Source: JAKAWW01 sp049966775 (GTDB lineage: Archaea > Micrarchaeota > Micrarchaeia > Micrarchaeales > Micrarchaeaceae). Taken from it: a stretch of 64,000 bases of DNA. Below, piece by piece: positions 1-8,302 of this stretch. Position numbers and translations under genes: made by a program. The notes under the pieces are model-generated. The model was not told the origin of the DNA. It worked only from the letters and a program-made list of their open reading frames with translations, and ran no database searches. The stretch spans positions 1 through 64,000 of the forward strand of contig JBMFTZ010000001.1 in assembly GCA_049966775.1 (NCBI GenBank), read 5' to 3'. Within the stretch, counting starts at the first letter, position 1. The number at the start of each line of letters is the position of its first letter.

Positions 1-193
1 TGTTCATCTTTGCAAGTTCCTCGTCCCAGTTCTTCACAAAACTGAGATTAAGGAAGAATGTGCCCTTTACAACGCATTTCTCATTGTAATCAGGCCAATC
101 CCTATTGTCTTTATATCTTCTTTTTCCATATTTTCTAGGTCGTCTTACCCATGGTCGCCACCTTGGAATAGTGGTAATCTGGTAAGACACCAA
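1..193 (-). CDS. Transposase, N-terminal part (cut by window edge)
   Basis: Translating the minus strand from about position 193 gives a basic N-terminus (RPRKYGKRRYK) followed by DWPDYNEKCVVKG and, further on, NWDEELAKMN. This matches the N-terminal pattern W-x2-YN-x2-LV-x-RG ... W-x2-EL-x2-MN seen in archaeal IS5/IS4-type DDE transposases. An in-frame TAA lies a short way upstream, and the first usable starts are TTG (193) or GTG (190). The catalytic part lies beyond the left edge, so I cannot tell whether the gene is intact. Family assignment rests on remembered motif similarity only. Confidence 0.55.
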   Translation of the reverse strand, partial: MVSYQITTIPRWRPWVRRPRKYGKRRYKDNRDWPDYNEKCVVKGTFFLNLSFVKNWDEELAKMN

Positions 194-349
194 TAAGAAA
201 GTTACGTCGTAGAAGATTAGGAATTATTCAATACAGCACATTTTAGATATAAAACGTTTTGACCAGGACGGGCGTTTGCCACGGCCTTGCCTCTCCTCTT
301 TGCTGATGCTCTTGACGGCCTAAACTCTTCATGCCCCTTTCAGGACTTG

Positions 350-1528
350 CTATTTCTTTTTAGCGGCGCTCACAATCTTCACTACGTCATTATCGTTGAG
401 TATGTAGTTTTTCGCCAGCCTTACCTTCGTCTTCGCGTCTATCGCATAAAGCATGCCATCCCCTAGATCTGTATGTATCTTGTATGCGAGCTGCTGCGCT
501 GTCGAGCCCTTCTTTATGAGTATGGCATCAGGCAGCACATTACCGAAATGGTCCGAATATTTGCTATCGTCCTCTACCGGGTAAACGACGATATTGTCGA
601 GCACGTCAAACACTATGTGGTTCACAAGCTCCTGCACGCCTGAGCCGTTCTCCCTAACGAAGCGCTGCATATATGCGATTGCATCTGCCTGCTCTGCTGA
701 GAGGTTCGAGCTTAGAACATTGAAGTCTCTGTCGCCGGGCCTGTAGTCTATGAGCCCCTGCTTCGCCGCCTTCCTTAACGCGAGCTCTATGGCGGCTGAG
801 CACGCAAAAACCTTTTCCTTGCCAAAGCGCTCCTCGAGCTTTCTTTTGTTGTCGCCCGCATTGCTGGAATCGGACTTGTTGGCTGCTATTACCATGGGCT
901 TGTTGATCTTTAGCAGCGAAGCCGCAAACGACTTCACATCCTCATCAGTCCACGTTATGTTTGAGAGGGATAAATAGCTAGACGCTGCTGCGGCTTCTAT
1001 CTGCGCCCTTGTGGCACCTATCCCGGTCAGCGCACCGGCAAGCGCTGATAGGCCGTCCGCCTTGCGCGCGCTAGCGCTTATGTTCCTTTTTATTATAGAA
1101 GAAAACCATTCCGTAATCTCGTTTATAACAATCTCAACGTCTTTCACAGGATCGCTGCTGGTGGCCTGGTTGCCATTCTGGTCCGTGCCGCCGCTTGAAT
1201 CCGCCACTATTATGAGCGCATCGGCATTTGCGAGATCATTGAGAAACTGGTTGCCCATGCCTTTGCCTAGATGGGCGCCTTCCACCAGTCCCGCCACATC
1301 AACAACATTTACCGGCAGCATGCGCGTCCCATTTACGCACAGCGAATTTCTAGGGTTGCACTTGGTGCCGAGCTCCTTCTCTACGCACGGCTTGGTCGCA
1401 TAGGCGATGCCGAAGTTTGGGTTTATAGTGGTGAAAGGGTAATTTGCAATCTCCGCGTCGACCATGGTCATTGCTGAGAAGAGGGTGCTTTTGCCTTTGT
1501 TGGGCGCGCCAACGATTCCTATGAGCAT
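350..1528 (-). CDS. YchF/Obg-like (PH0525-type) GTPase with TGS domain
   Basis: A 392-residue TRAFAC-class GTPase of the archaeal YchF/DRG-related type, probably ribosome-associated. Visible motifs are the P-loop GAPNKGKST near residue 8, switch/G3 DVAGLVEGAH near 77, and G4 NKSD near 218. The C-terminal 70 residues form a TGS domain (LPDAILIKKGSTAQQLA...). NKSD is the guanine-specific form, unlike the NxxE of ATP-hydrolysing bacterial YchF. The start codon lies 7 nt after the stop of the upstream permease, so the two are probably co-transcribed. Length is normal for the archaeal family. Confidence 0.9.
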   Translation of the reverse strand: MLIGIVGAPNKGKSTLFSAMTMVDAEIANYPFTTINPNFGIAYATKPCVEKELGTKCNPRNSLCVNGTRMLPVNVVDVAGLVEGAHLGKGMGNQFLNDLANADALIIVADSSGGTDQNGNQATSSDPVKDVEIVINEITEWFSSIIKRNISASARKADGLSALAGALTGIGATRAQIEAAAASSYLSLSNITWTDEDVKSFAASLLKINKPMVIAANKSDSSNAGDNKRKLEERFGKEKVFACSAAIELALRKAAKQGLIDYRPGDRDFNVLSSNLSAEQADAIAYMQRFVRENGSGVQELVNHIVFDVLDNIVVYPVEDDSKYSDHFGNVLPDAILIKKGSTAQQLAYKIHTDLGDGMLYAIDAKTKVRLAKNYILNDNDVVKIVSAAKKK

Positions 1529-1535
1529 AAAACCA

Positions 1536-2852
1536 CTACTTGAAAAGCCTGATCTTTACCACTTTCTTTCCTTCAAGCTCCCTGAAGAAATAATAAACTA
1601 TTATAAGCGAAAGAATCATTATTATACCTATAAGCAGGGCCTCTCTGGGCATGCCGAGAATGAGTATCATAAGCAGCACTATTGCCGCGATGATGCTATA
1701 TGGGTATAGGGGGGTACGGAACTGCGGGCTTGAATTGCGCCTGCGGAAATGAAGCACCGCAAAGCTGGATATTAGATACGAGAATATAAGCCCGAAATTG
1801 CTTATTGCGGCTATAACAAAGATGTTGCCCGAGAAGAGCATCACAACGCCTATCAGCGCTGAGAATACGACCCCGCTAGTTGCGACGTCGCTGCTCTTGT
1901 TGTAGCGCCTGAATATCTTAGGCAGTAAATGGTCGTAGCTTATCTGGTACAGGATCCTCGATGAGCTGAGTATCATTGCCAAGGTAGCAGACGTCGTGGC
2001 TATTAGGGCACCTATATCGACCAACAGGGAAAGCCACTGCGGCGCATGGCTATAGTTGAGTGCGAACGCGAGCGGGTCTGCGGCGATCTTGTATGAGCTT
2101 GCTGGGGCCATGAAAAGCATCGCAAGCACAACAAGCACGTAAAGTATTATGCTTATTGCTACTGAGAGCACTATCGCCTTTGCCGCGCCCCTTGCCCCGT
2201 TTCTGACCTTGTCGGAGAATGTGGAGATCGCCTGGAAGCCCGAATACGCGAAGAATACCGCAACGCTGGCGCCGAATATGGCACCCATATTGTTCTTTGA
2301 TTGCTGCACGGAAAAATTGCCGAGCACGCTGCCCGGATGCTCGGAAACGAGCAAAAGGCCGAAGGCGATGAAAACCACCAATATCGAAATCTTCACGGCA
2401 ACAAGCCCCATGTCAGCGTTGGCAGCCTTCTTTATGCCGAGTATGTTTACAATTGAAAGCACGGCGATAAGTGCTATCGCGAACTGGTACACAAACGCGC
2501 CGTCATGCATGCCGAGCACGCTCGAAAGGTATGTGCCGAAGCCCATTGATATGGCGGCTATCGCAGTTGAATAGCTGAAATAGAGCAGTATGCCTGTTAC
2601 GAAGCCGAGCTCTGATCCGAAGGCATTATACGCGTATGAATACGATGCCCCCTTTGCGTGCGGCATTATGGAGCCAAGCTCGCCGAGCTCAAACGCGACC
2701 AGAAGTGCTATTATGCCAACAAGTATGAACGCTATAAGCGCTTCGGAGCCAGCAAGAGCTATCGCACTTCCACTTAGCACAAATATGCCCGCCCCTATTA
2801 TGGCTCCAAGGCCAACAGAAGTCGCAGCAATAACGCTTATGGTCTTGCCCAA
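1536..2852 (-). CDS. APC-family amino acid permease
   Basis: A 438-residue integral membrane protein with about 12 hydrophobic segments. The first transmembrane segment carries the APC signature GLGAIIGAGIFVLSG, and a second conserved stretch (FFAYSGFQAISTFSDKVRN) follows near residue 200. It probably moves amino acids or related amines across the cytoplasmic membrane by secondary transport. The only possible start after the in-frame TGA is TTG at 2852, giving a very short cytosolic N-terminus. A TATA-like block at 2891-2907 lies upstream. The substrate cannot be read from sequence. A second APC permease is at 30704-32053. Confidence 0.85.
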   Translation of the reverse strand: MGKTISVIAATSVGLGAIIGAGIFVLSGSAIALAGSEALIAFILVGIIALLVAFELGELGSIMPHAKGASYSYAYNAFGSELGFVTGILLYFSYSTAIAAISMGFGTYLSSVLGMHDGAFVYQFAIALIAVLSIVNILGIKKAANADMGLVAVKISILVVFIAFGLLLVSEHPGSVLGNFSVQQSKNNMGAIFGASVAVFFAYSGFQAISTFSDKVRNGARGAAKAIVLSVAISIILYVLVVLAMLFMAPASSYKIAADPLAFALNYSHAPQWLSLLVDIGALIATTSATLAMILSSSRILYQISYDHLLPKIFRRYNKSSDVATSGVVFSALIGVVMLFSGNIFVIAAISNFGLIFSYLISSFAVLHFRRRNSSPQFRTPLYPYSIIAAIVLLMILILGMPREALLIGIIMILSLIIVYYFFRELEGKKVVKIRLFK

Positions 2853-2890
2853 TCAAAGCACCCGCGCCGATTTATGTTGAACTTAGCAGG

Positions 2891-2907
2891 TATTTATATA
2901 TTTTTAT
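2891..2907. promoter_or_regulatory. Shared TATA block for permease (-) and tRNA-Leu (+)
   Basis: The AT tract tatttatatatttttat reads as a TATA box on both strands. It sits about 26 nt before the tRNA-Leu 5' end (2929) and about 45 nt before the permease TTG (2852). A single nearly symmetric TATA element may therefore drive divergent transcription. Confidence 0.45.
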
Positions 2908-2928
2908 GGGAAAAAGATGCATTGACAT

Positions 2929-2980
2929 GCAGGGGTAGCAAAGCCTGGTCAACTGCGCGAGGTTCAGGGCCTCGTCCCGT
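2929..2980 (+). tRNA. tRNA-Leu(CAG), 3' half lost in assembly gap
   Basis: The sequence begins with acceptor strand GCAGGGG and a Leu-type D arm (AGCAAAGCCTGGTCAACTGC). The anticodon arm is CGAGG-TTCAGGG-CCTCG, anticodon CAG, followed by the first bases of a long variable arm. The gene then runs into the Ns. The expected 3' acceptor strand CCCCTGC is absent after the gap, so the 3' third is missing. The anticodon arm has no intron. Confidence 0.85.
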
Positions 2981-2990
2981 NNNNNNNNNN
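2981..2990. other. Assembly gap (10 Ns)
   Basis: Ten Ns separate the 5' part of a plus-strand tRNA-Leu from the 5' part of a minus-strand tRNA-Ser. Neither 3' half is present, so the true missing length must be well over 10 nt, at least about 75 nt. Confidence 0.95.
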
Positions 2991-3043
2991 AGATCTCGAG
3001 TTTCGCCATGTTCTGGCGCGTTACCTGATTCCGCCATCCCGGC
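2991..3043 (-). tRNA. tRNA-Ser(CGA) with 11-nt intron, 3' half lost in gap
   Basis: On the minus strand the gene starts GCCGGGA-TG-GCGGAATCAGGTAACGC, a class II (Ser/Leu) acceptor and D arm. It continues GCCAG, then an 11-nt insert at 3002-3012, then ACTCGAGATCT into the Ns. Removing the insert gives CCAGA-CTCGAGA-TCT.., a normal anticodon arm with CGA. The insert lies between canonical positions 30 and 31, inside the anticodon stem. CGCC and GGCG form a 4-bp helix flanked by 3-nt bulges AGA and AAA, a relaxed bulge-helix-bulge. Identity as Ser follows from the anticodon; the 3' half is unseen. Confidence 0.7.
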
Positions 3044-3246
3044 ATTGCTCACTGTATTTAAACCGCGTAGTGTGATTGGAGCTTTATGTTTATATAGTTT
3101 TCTTGAAATTATTAGCACAACATCGCCGCAATGTAGGGCGCATGGAACGGCTGCACAACCTATAAAAAGGTATACAGCCCACATATTATAAGCTGGAGGG
3201 CTTCGCTGCGATTGGAATTGATAGGTAAATACGTTAAAATGATTTT

Positions 3247-4809
3247 ATGACTTACAAGCCAAAAAGGTCTACAATAAGGCTCATAACGGTGCTGCTCTTT
3301 ACGCTACTTGCGGCGGCAGGGGTAATATTCTCTGTCTATCTCTTCATGGTGTCGACCAACCTTTACATGTATCTCATTGCGTTTGCGTTCCTGGTGCTTT
3401 CGGTCGTGTCGGGCTTCTTCAACGTCTTTGCGGCGTACTGGTATTATAGGGCATATTTCTATCCGGACCACATCGAAAGCATAAAGAAGTCGCTCAAACC
3501 GATGGAAACGCTGCCCACCGTGGCAGTCGCCGTGCCTACGTATAACGAAAGTCCGAAAACTGTAGAAAGGACGCTGCGTAAGCTGCTAAAGCTCAACTAT
3601 CCAAAGGGCAGGCTAAAGTATTACCTGCTCGACGATTCTAACAAGCAGGATATCGCAAAAGCGCTCGAAGCCTTCTGCAGTGAGCACGGCATAGTATACC
3701 TGCACAGAGACTCAAGGAGGGGCTTTAAGGCAGGCGCGCTCAACGACGCGATAAAAATATCCAAAGAGGAGCTCATGGCGATTTTCGACGCCGACGAGTA
3801 TCTCATCAACAATAATTTCCTCATTGATCTTGTTCCATATTTCCAGGACGAAAAGCTCTCTTATGTGCAGACCGAAAAGAGATCCGCAAAAGGGAATTTC
3901 TTCTCGGATTCTGTAGACCTGTTCAACGCCTTCTTCTTCAAGTTCATCCAGACCGCAAGAGCACTTGACAACACTGCGATATTTGCCGGCTCGTGCGGCA
4001 TAATAAGGAAAAGCATATTGGAGAGGATAGGGGGCTTTCCCGAGTATGTGATAGAGGACACATTTTTCAGCTTCGAATCCGACGAGGGCAGTTTCAGGAG
4101 CCTGTACATACCGAAGGTGTACGCGCTTGGCAGGCCTATCAAAACGTTCACGGCGCTTGCTAAGCAGCAGTGGAGGTACAACTACGGGGACACGCAGTTT
4201 CTTGCTTACCTGCTGCACAGGCTGAGGAAAAAGAAGAATGTGAGAAATCTAACCACCCTATCAAGCATGGACTATATAGCACATGGGTTCGGCCTGAACT
4301 ACCTTTCGCTAATACTTATAATCTTTACACTTGTGTCGGTGCTTATAGTATTTTCGTCGTTCCCAATGAGCCGCTTCACATTTAGCCAGATAGGGCAGCT
4401 GCTGCAGCTCAAAAGCATAACACTCTACTTGCAGATGTTCGGCATAGTCGCCTTTACGCTATCTCTGCTCATACCTGTGCTGCTCACGAAGTTCTATTTC
4501 AACTCCATACGCAAAGGCGTGATGATATTCATACTCAACTTCGCGCTTGCATTTGTGAGGCTCAAGGCAGCAATAGCGGCAATGCTCAGGCTTGACCCCA
4601 GGCTGCAATGGCAGAAGGTAGGCAAGAGCAACAGGACCCTGATCGCCTCGGTGCTAAACACAAAATTTGAGATAATGTTTTCCACGATACTTATGGTGCT
4701 TGGCTACATATCGATAGCGGTCAACGACAACACGACAGGGGGGCTATGGCTCATAGGCTACGGCTCGCTGTACGTGTTTTCCACACTGTTCTTCTACAAG
4801 TATGGCTGA
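3247..4809 (+). CDS. Membrane GT2 glycosyltransferase (cellulose-synthase-like)
   Basis: A 520-residue processive-type family 2 glycosyltransferase. Two N-terminal membrane segments (residues 12-70) precede a cytosolic GT-A domain. Its visible residues are VPTYNES, LLDDSN near 127, FDADEY (DxD) near 180, a TEKR loop near 220, and KQQWRYNYGD, equivalent to the Q-x2-RW motif. At least four membrane segments follow. This is the layout of cellulose synthase, hyaluronan synthase and archaeal polysaccharide synthases. It probably extends or transfers a surface glycan from a nucleotide sugar. The downstream DUF424 gene overlaps its stop codon. Confidence 0.85.
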   Translation: MTYKPKRSTIRLITVLLFTLLAAAGVIFSVYLFMVSTNLYMYLIAFAFLVLSVVSGFFNVFAAYWYYRAYFYPDHIESIKKSLKPMETLPTVAVAVPTYNESPKTVERTLRKLLKLNYPKGRLKYYLLDDSNKQDIAKALEAFCSEHGIVYLHRDSRRGFKAGALNDAIKISKEELMAIFDADEYLINNNFLIDLVPYFQDEKLSYVQTEKRSAKGNFFSDSVDLFNAFFFKFIQTARALDNTAIFAGSCGIIRKSILERIGGFPEYVIEDTFFSFESDEGSFRSLYIPKVYALGRPIKTFTALAKQQWRYNYGDTQFLAYLLHRLRKKKNVRNLTTLSSMDYIAHGFGLNYLSLILIIFTLVSVLIVFSSFPMSRFTFSQIGQLLQLKSITLYLQMFGIVAFTLSLLIPVLLTKFYFNSIRKGVMIFILNFALAFVRLKAAIAAMLRLDPRLQWQKVGKSNRTLIASVLNTKFEIMFSTILMVLGYISIAVNDNTTGGLWLIGYGSLYVFSTLFFYKYG

Positions 4810-5125
4810 GTTAATGATCTACATAAAGGTGCACAACACAGACAACGGGGACATAGTTGCGATGTGCGACGAAGCGCTTATAGACAGGGTGCTAAGCGAG
4901 GGCGACGTTGTGATAGACATAAAAAGCTACAGCTCCTTCTACAAGGGGGATAAGGTGGACAAGGATTCCGCGATCGATGCCATAAGCAGGCTGGAGCATA
5001 TCTATTCCGCCAATATAGTTGGCACAGAGAGCATCGAAGCCGCGATAAGCTCGAAGATCATAGACAAGAAAGGCGTGCTTTTTGTGGGCGGAGTGCCGTA
5101 TGCGCATTCGTACAGCATGGATTAG
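4802..5125 (+). CDS. DUF424 family protein
   Basis: A 107-residue soluble protein matching archaeal DUF424: an N-terminal MIYIKVHNTDNGDIVAMCDE strand, a middle stretch SANIVGTESIEAAI, and a conserved C-terminal VLFVGGVPYAHS. The family is widespread in archaea and its function is not known to me. The first ATG overlaps the glycosyltransferase stop by 8 nt. The internal ATG at 4814 matches the usual family N-terminus better and lies 4 nt after that stop. Confidence 0.85.
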   Translation: MAELMIYIKVHNTDNGDIVAMCDEALIDRVLSEGDVVIDIKSYSSFYKGDKVDKDSAIDAISRLEHIYSANIVGTESIEAAISSKIIDKKGVLFVGGVPYAHSYSMD

Positions 5126-5153
5126 CGCGCCACAGACCGCAACGCGGTATCTA

Positions 5154-5516
5154 TCATTGGCCCTGGAGCATTAGGATCGCTTCTGCTATGTTTCCATTGG
5201 CCTTTTTGAGCGCTTCCCTTATGCGCTCCGTATCTGTTACGCCTGTCTTTTCCGCGACCACGTTTATGTCATCTTCAGTGATGTCAACAGCGCCCGGTTT
5301 CTCGGCTTCAGAGACGTCGCCGCTTATCTGGAAGGTCCTCATGCCCCGCGCGTCTATGGCAGTAACTTGCGGGTTCTCTATCACAATGTTCTTGTCAGGG
5401 AGCTCTATTACCACCCTGCTTGCCTCTATCTCTGTGGTCTTTATCCCCATTTTGTCCATTATGTTCTTCATCGCACGCGGATCAAGGTTCGGCATCATCA
5501 AATCACTGCTTTGCAT
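5154..5516 (-). CDS. nac: Nascent polypeptide-associated complex protein (archaeal NAC)
   Basis: A protein of about 120 residues. It has the NAC beta-barrel domain (ELPDKNIVIENPQVTAID, then TFQISG) and a C-terminal UBA domain (DDINVVAEKTGVTDTERI ... NIAEAILMLQ). Archaeal NAC is a homodimer that binds ribosomes near the exit tunnel and shields nascent chains. The open frame continues upstream, but a TATA box at about 5538-5545 places transcription start next to the ATG at 5516. That makes this a probable leaderless start. The ATGs at 5498 and 5495 are alternatives. Confidence 0.9.
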   Translation of the reverse strand: MQSSDLMMPNLDPRAMKNIMDKMGIKTTEIEASRVVIELPDKNIVIENPQVTAIDARGMRTFQISGDVSEAEKPGAVDITEDDINVVAEKTGVTDTERIREALKKANGNIAEAILMLQGQ

Positions 5517-5764
5517 GATAGATTTGGCTGCCAAAGCATAAATAACTTTTTGGTGCGGCAGATGAAAGAGCCTGAAAGCGGCACCCGGCCAGGGCATGGC
5601 GGCACACCCAAAGCTACGTTCATGCAGAAAGGTCTTTAAACACTCTTCTTTGGCGGTGCGCAACATATAAATATATAATAAAGGTAAGTAGTGAGTGCAC
5701 ATGCTACTGCACCAATGGTGCGCAACACAATATATAATTATTTATTGCGTGCAAATAGCATGGT

Positions 5765-5862
5765 GCAGGGATGGCGGAGCCTGGTCAAACGCGACGGACT
5801 CAAGATCCGCTGACTTAGGTCTACGGGAGTTCAAACGACGCGAACAAATCTCCCTCCCTGCA
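5765..5862 (+). tRNA. tRNA-Leu(CAA) with 13-nt intron in the T loop
   Basis: The acceptor strands GCAGGGA (5765-5771) and TCCCTGC (5855-5861) pair, with discriminator A at 5862. The anticodon loop CTCAAGA gives CAA. The T arm is interrupted: GGGAG-TTCAA, then 13 nt at 5835-5847 (ACGACGCGAACAA), then AT-CTCCC. Splicing yields the normal T arm GGGAG-TTCAAAT-CTCCC and an 85-nt tRNA, the same length as tRNA-Leu(TAG) at 32525. GTTC/GAAC form a 4-bp helix flanked by AAA bulges on both sides, as the splicing endonuclease requires. A strong TATA stretch lies at about 5730-5742. Confidence 0.9.
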
Positions 5863-5885
5863 TTGGAATTGGTTGGGGCGATAAA

Positions 5886-6569
5886 ATGAACGGAAAACTC
5901 AAACATAACAAAAATCCCGCAAAGGCAAAAAGTCCAAGAAGGCAGTATAGGGAGTCTAAGATGCTCGACATACAGAATTATCCCCAGTCTGAGGAGTTTA
6001 CCAGCGCCGCGGCATGCGCGCTTATGGCGCTTAAATACATTAACAAGAACATGAGCATAAAGAGGAGCATGGAATATGATATCTGGGAGGAAGCAAACTA
6101 TGGAAGTGTTTGGCATGGATCCCGCTACGGCCTTGCGTATGCGCTTGCAAAGCGGGGCGCAAAACCCTATATAATAACGAACGCCAAGGATGAGGGCTAT
6201 GAGAGGAAGCTTGCTGTTTACGAGGGCATAAACCTTGAAACACTCAGGGCATCATTCAACGAAATAAAAAAGCGCGCAGAGGAGCTCAAGATAAAGGAGA
6301 TAAAGAAGATCGTAACGCTTAACACTATAAAGAACGAGCTCAACATGGGCAGGATACCCATAGTGCTTGTAAATGCAAACAGGCTAAGCCCGCAGGATCA
6401 CCCTGAACCAAGCCCGCACTGGGTCGTAGTCAAGGGCTACGACAAGGACACCGTATATATAAACGACCCCTATTCCAATGAAACAATAAGCATGGAGCCG
6501 CAGGTGTTCAAAAGCGTGCTCGGCTATGACAACGAGTACCACATGATATCGGTAAGCACAAGGCACTGA
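5886..6569 (+). CDS. C39-like papain-fold protein, catalytic Cys position is Ser
   Basis: A 227-residue soluble protein resembling the peptidase C39-like/DUF3335 group. After a basic N-terminus, residues 31-50 (NYPQSEEFTSAAACALMALK) align with the family's Q-x-TEFTCGPA nucleophile segment. The expected Cys is Ser, and a Cys occurs four residues later. The rest of the triad looks present: PSPHWVVVKGYD supplies His and YINDPY supplies Asp. No signal peptide or membrane segment is seen. It may be an inactive, serine-based or shifted-cysteine enzyme. It begins 23 nt after the tRNA-Leu and may share its promoter. Confidence 0.6.
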   Translation: MNGKLKHNKNPAKAKSPRRQYRESKMLDIQNYPQSEEFTSAAACALMALKYINKNMSIKRSMEYDIWEEANYGSVWHGSRYGLAYALAKRGAKPYIITNAKDEGYERKLAVYEGINLETLRASFNEIKKRAEELKIKEIKKIVTLNTIKNELNMGRIPIVLVNANRLSPQDHPEPSPHWVVVKGYDKDTVYINDPYSNETISMEPQVFKSVLGYDNEYHMISVSTRH

Positions 6570-6712
6570 AGAAGCAGACCATGCTGCTTTTTACACCGAT
6601 TCGAGAAGCAGACGTTTCTCCTATTTCTATAGCGCCACCATATCAGCGGATGGCACAGCGTTTGATGCCAGCATATGGTAAGTATAATAAAACTTGGTTT
6701 GAGATATATATC

Positions 6713-6774
6713 AAGTCCGATGAAGAAAAGAGTAACTTCTGAGCGGTGATGAAGCCCATTTCGGCTGAGGACTA
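6713..6774 (+). ncRNA. Box C/D guide sRNA
   Basis: All elements of an archaeal C/D sRNA are present in order: terminal stem AGTCC (6714-6718), C-like box CCGATGA (6717-6723), a 15-nt guide, D' box CTGA (6739-6742), C' box GTGATGA (6746-6752), a 12-nt guide, D box CTGA (6765-6768) and closing stem GGACT (6769-6773). The first C box deviates from RTGATGA, but the 5-bp stem AGTCC/GGACT supports it. A TATA-like agtataataaa at about 6681-6691 predicts a start near 6711. It should guide 2'-O-methylation of rRNA or tRNA; I could not identify the targets. Confidence 0.7.
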
Positions 6775-6786
6775 TCAGGGGTCTGC

Positions 6787-8301
6787 ATGGCGGACAAAGG
6801 TAAGACTATTGGTATAATAGTGCTGCTCGTGGCTTTTGCATTGGGCGCTGTGAACTCCGTACTGGTTACAAACCCCAGCATACTTGACACCGATTCCAGC
6901 ACGTATGTGATAGTAGTAATGCTCATGCTGCCAGTGATGATAATCTTTTCTGCGAAGGAAGACTTGAAGCTGGTTTCTAAACCTTCAAGCGCGATATATG
7001 GCGCAGCAATTTTCGTAGCATTCCTGCTCATCATGGTGCTTTCAAGGCTAGAGCTGTCGTTTGCATATTTCTCCTACAGGCTGGACACATTCATATGGCC
7101 TATCTTTATAATGGCACTTGTTGCGACGCTCTTTGGACCTGACGGGGTAAGGAAGATGAAGGCATTGCCCGTGTATGCGCTCTTTGCTTCGCCGCTGCTG
7201 CTCCTGCCGCTGTTCGGCTTCAACGGCGCGTGGGCGAGCGCCAACTCCAGCCTTGTATACGCGATGCTAAAAGCGTTCGGCGTGCCGCTGTCCAGGATAG
7301 GCAACACCTTCTCGGGACTGTCAGGACCAGCGATAACAATATCCGCGACATGCGTATCGCTGGGCACGTTTGTAGCGCTGCTCATGTTCATGATACCAGT
7401 CGCGTACCTGTACCGGGGTAGCATGAAGGGCAAGATATTATGGCTTGCCGCAGGCGTGGTGCTTATGCTCCTGCTAAACATTCTAAGGATAGCCTCTGTG
7501 ATGCTTGCCGGCGCATACTACGGCTTGGACAGCTCCGTGCTCCTTTTTCACCTCTTCGCAGGGCAGGTGCTATTTTATATCGCAGTTATAGCTATGATTA
7601 TCTTGGGAGGCCGCTTTGGCCTCCACATAGAAAAGCTCGGCGCGCAGAGGAGCTCAAGACATCAAGCACTCCACAGCAATGCCATTGCTCCACTGGCGCT
7701 TGCGCTGCTCTTCGGCGGGATGGCACTCGCACTTACCACGCAGTACGGCAGCGCGATAAACACGCCAGCGCTGCTCTTCGACAGCAATTCCAGCATCACG
7801 CAGAGCGCGCTAATAGGCAGGATCATAGCAAGCCTGGAAAGCACCCACAGCAACATAGTCCAGCTTTACACCTCAAACACGCTCTTGCTTTACAGCCTCG
7901 ACAACAAGAGCGCCAATTCAACCATATACGCGCTAGTTGCGCTTAACAGGCACCCTAATGGGGGCTACATTATCACGAATAATTACAGCACTGAGAGCGA
8001 CGCGCATGCCACTCTGCTTGCCAATGGCATAGCACTTAAAGGTATTTCGATCGGTGTGCAAAACAGAACCTTTGAGGTAGATTATTTTTCTGTGCCTTAC
8101 AATGTGGAAGGCGCATATGTTACTGAGGATTATGAGCTCTTTGCTCCATCAAACGAGAGTTATAAGATACCATTATGCAATGCGGCAATGAGCAACGGCC
8201 TTGCAAACAACTTAGAATCCGAGTTATATAACGCGCTTGAGATACACGGTATGTCCACAGGTTTCATGTGTGCGGCATACCGCATAGCGGAGAGTGCGTG
8301 A
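6787..8301 (+). CDS. Exosortase/archaeosortase-family transpeptidase with ectodomain
   Basis: A 504-residue membrane protein. About eight transmembrane segments (residues 8-280) hold the archaeosortase catalytic set: Cys189 in SATCVSLGT, Arg234 in NILRIASV and His255 in LLFHLFAG, with normal spacing. A further membrane segment (about 304-325) is followed by a 180-residue extracytoplasmic domain. Archaeosortases remove C-terminal sorting signals and attach proteins to lipid, anchoring surface proteins. No protein in this window has an obvious PGF-CTERM-like tail, so the substrate is unknown. The next gene starts 1 nt after its stop, so the two are likely one transcript. Confidence 0.85.
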   Translation: MADKGKTIGIIVLLVAFALGAVNSVLVTNPSILDTDSSTYVIVVMLMLPVMIIFSAKEDLKLVSKPSSAIYGAAIFVAFLLIMVLSRLELSFAYFSYRLDTFIWPIFIMALVATLFGPDGVRKMKALPVYALFASPLLLLPLFGFNGAWASANSSLVYAMLKAFGVPLSRIGNTFSGLSGPAITISATCVSLGTFVALLMFMIPVAYLYRGSMKGKILWLAAGVVLMLLLNILRIASVMLAGAYYGLDSSVLLFHLFAGQVLFYIAVIAMIILGGRFGLHIEKLGAQRSSRHQALHSNAIAPLALALLFGGMALALTTQYGSAINTPALLFDSNSSITQSALIGRIIASLESTHSNIVQLYTSNTLLLYSLDNKSANSTIYALVALNRHPNGGYIITNNYSTESDAHATLLANGIALKGISIGVQNRTFEVDYFSVPYNVEGAYVTEDYELFAPSNESYKIPLCNAAMSNGLANNLESELYNALEIHGMSTGFMCAAYRIAESA

Positions 8302-8302
8302 A

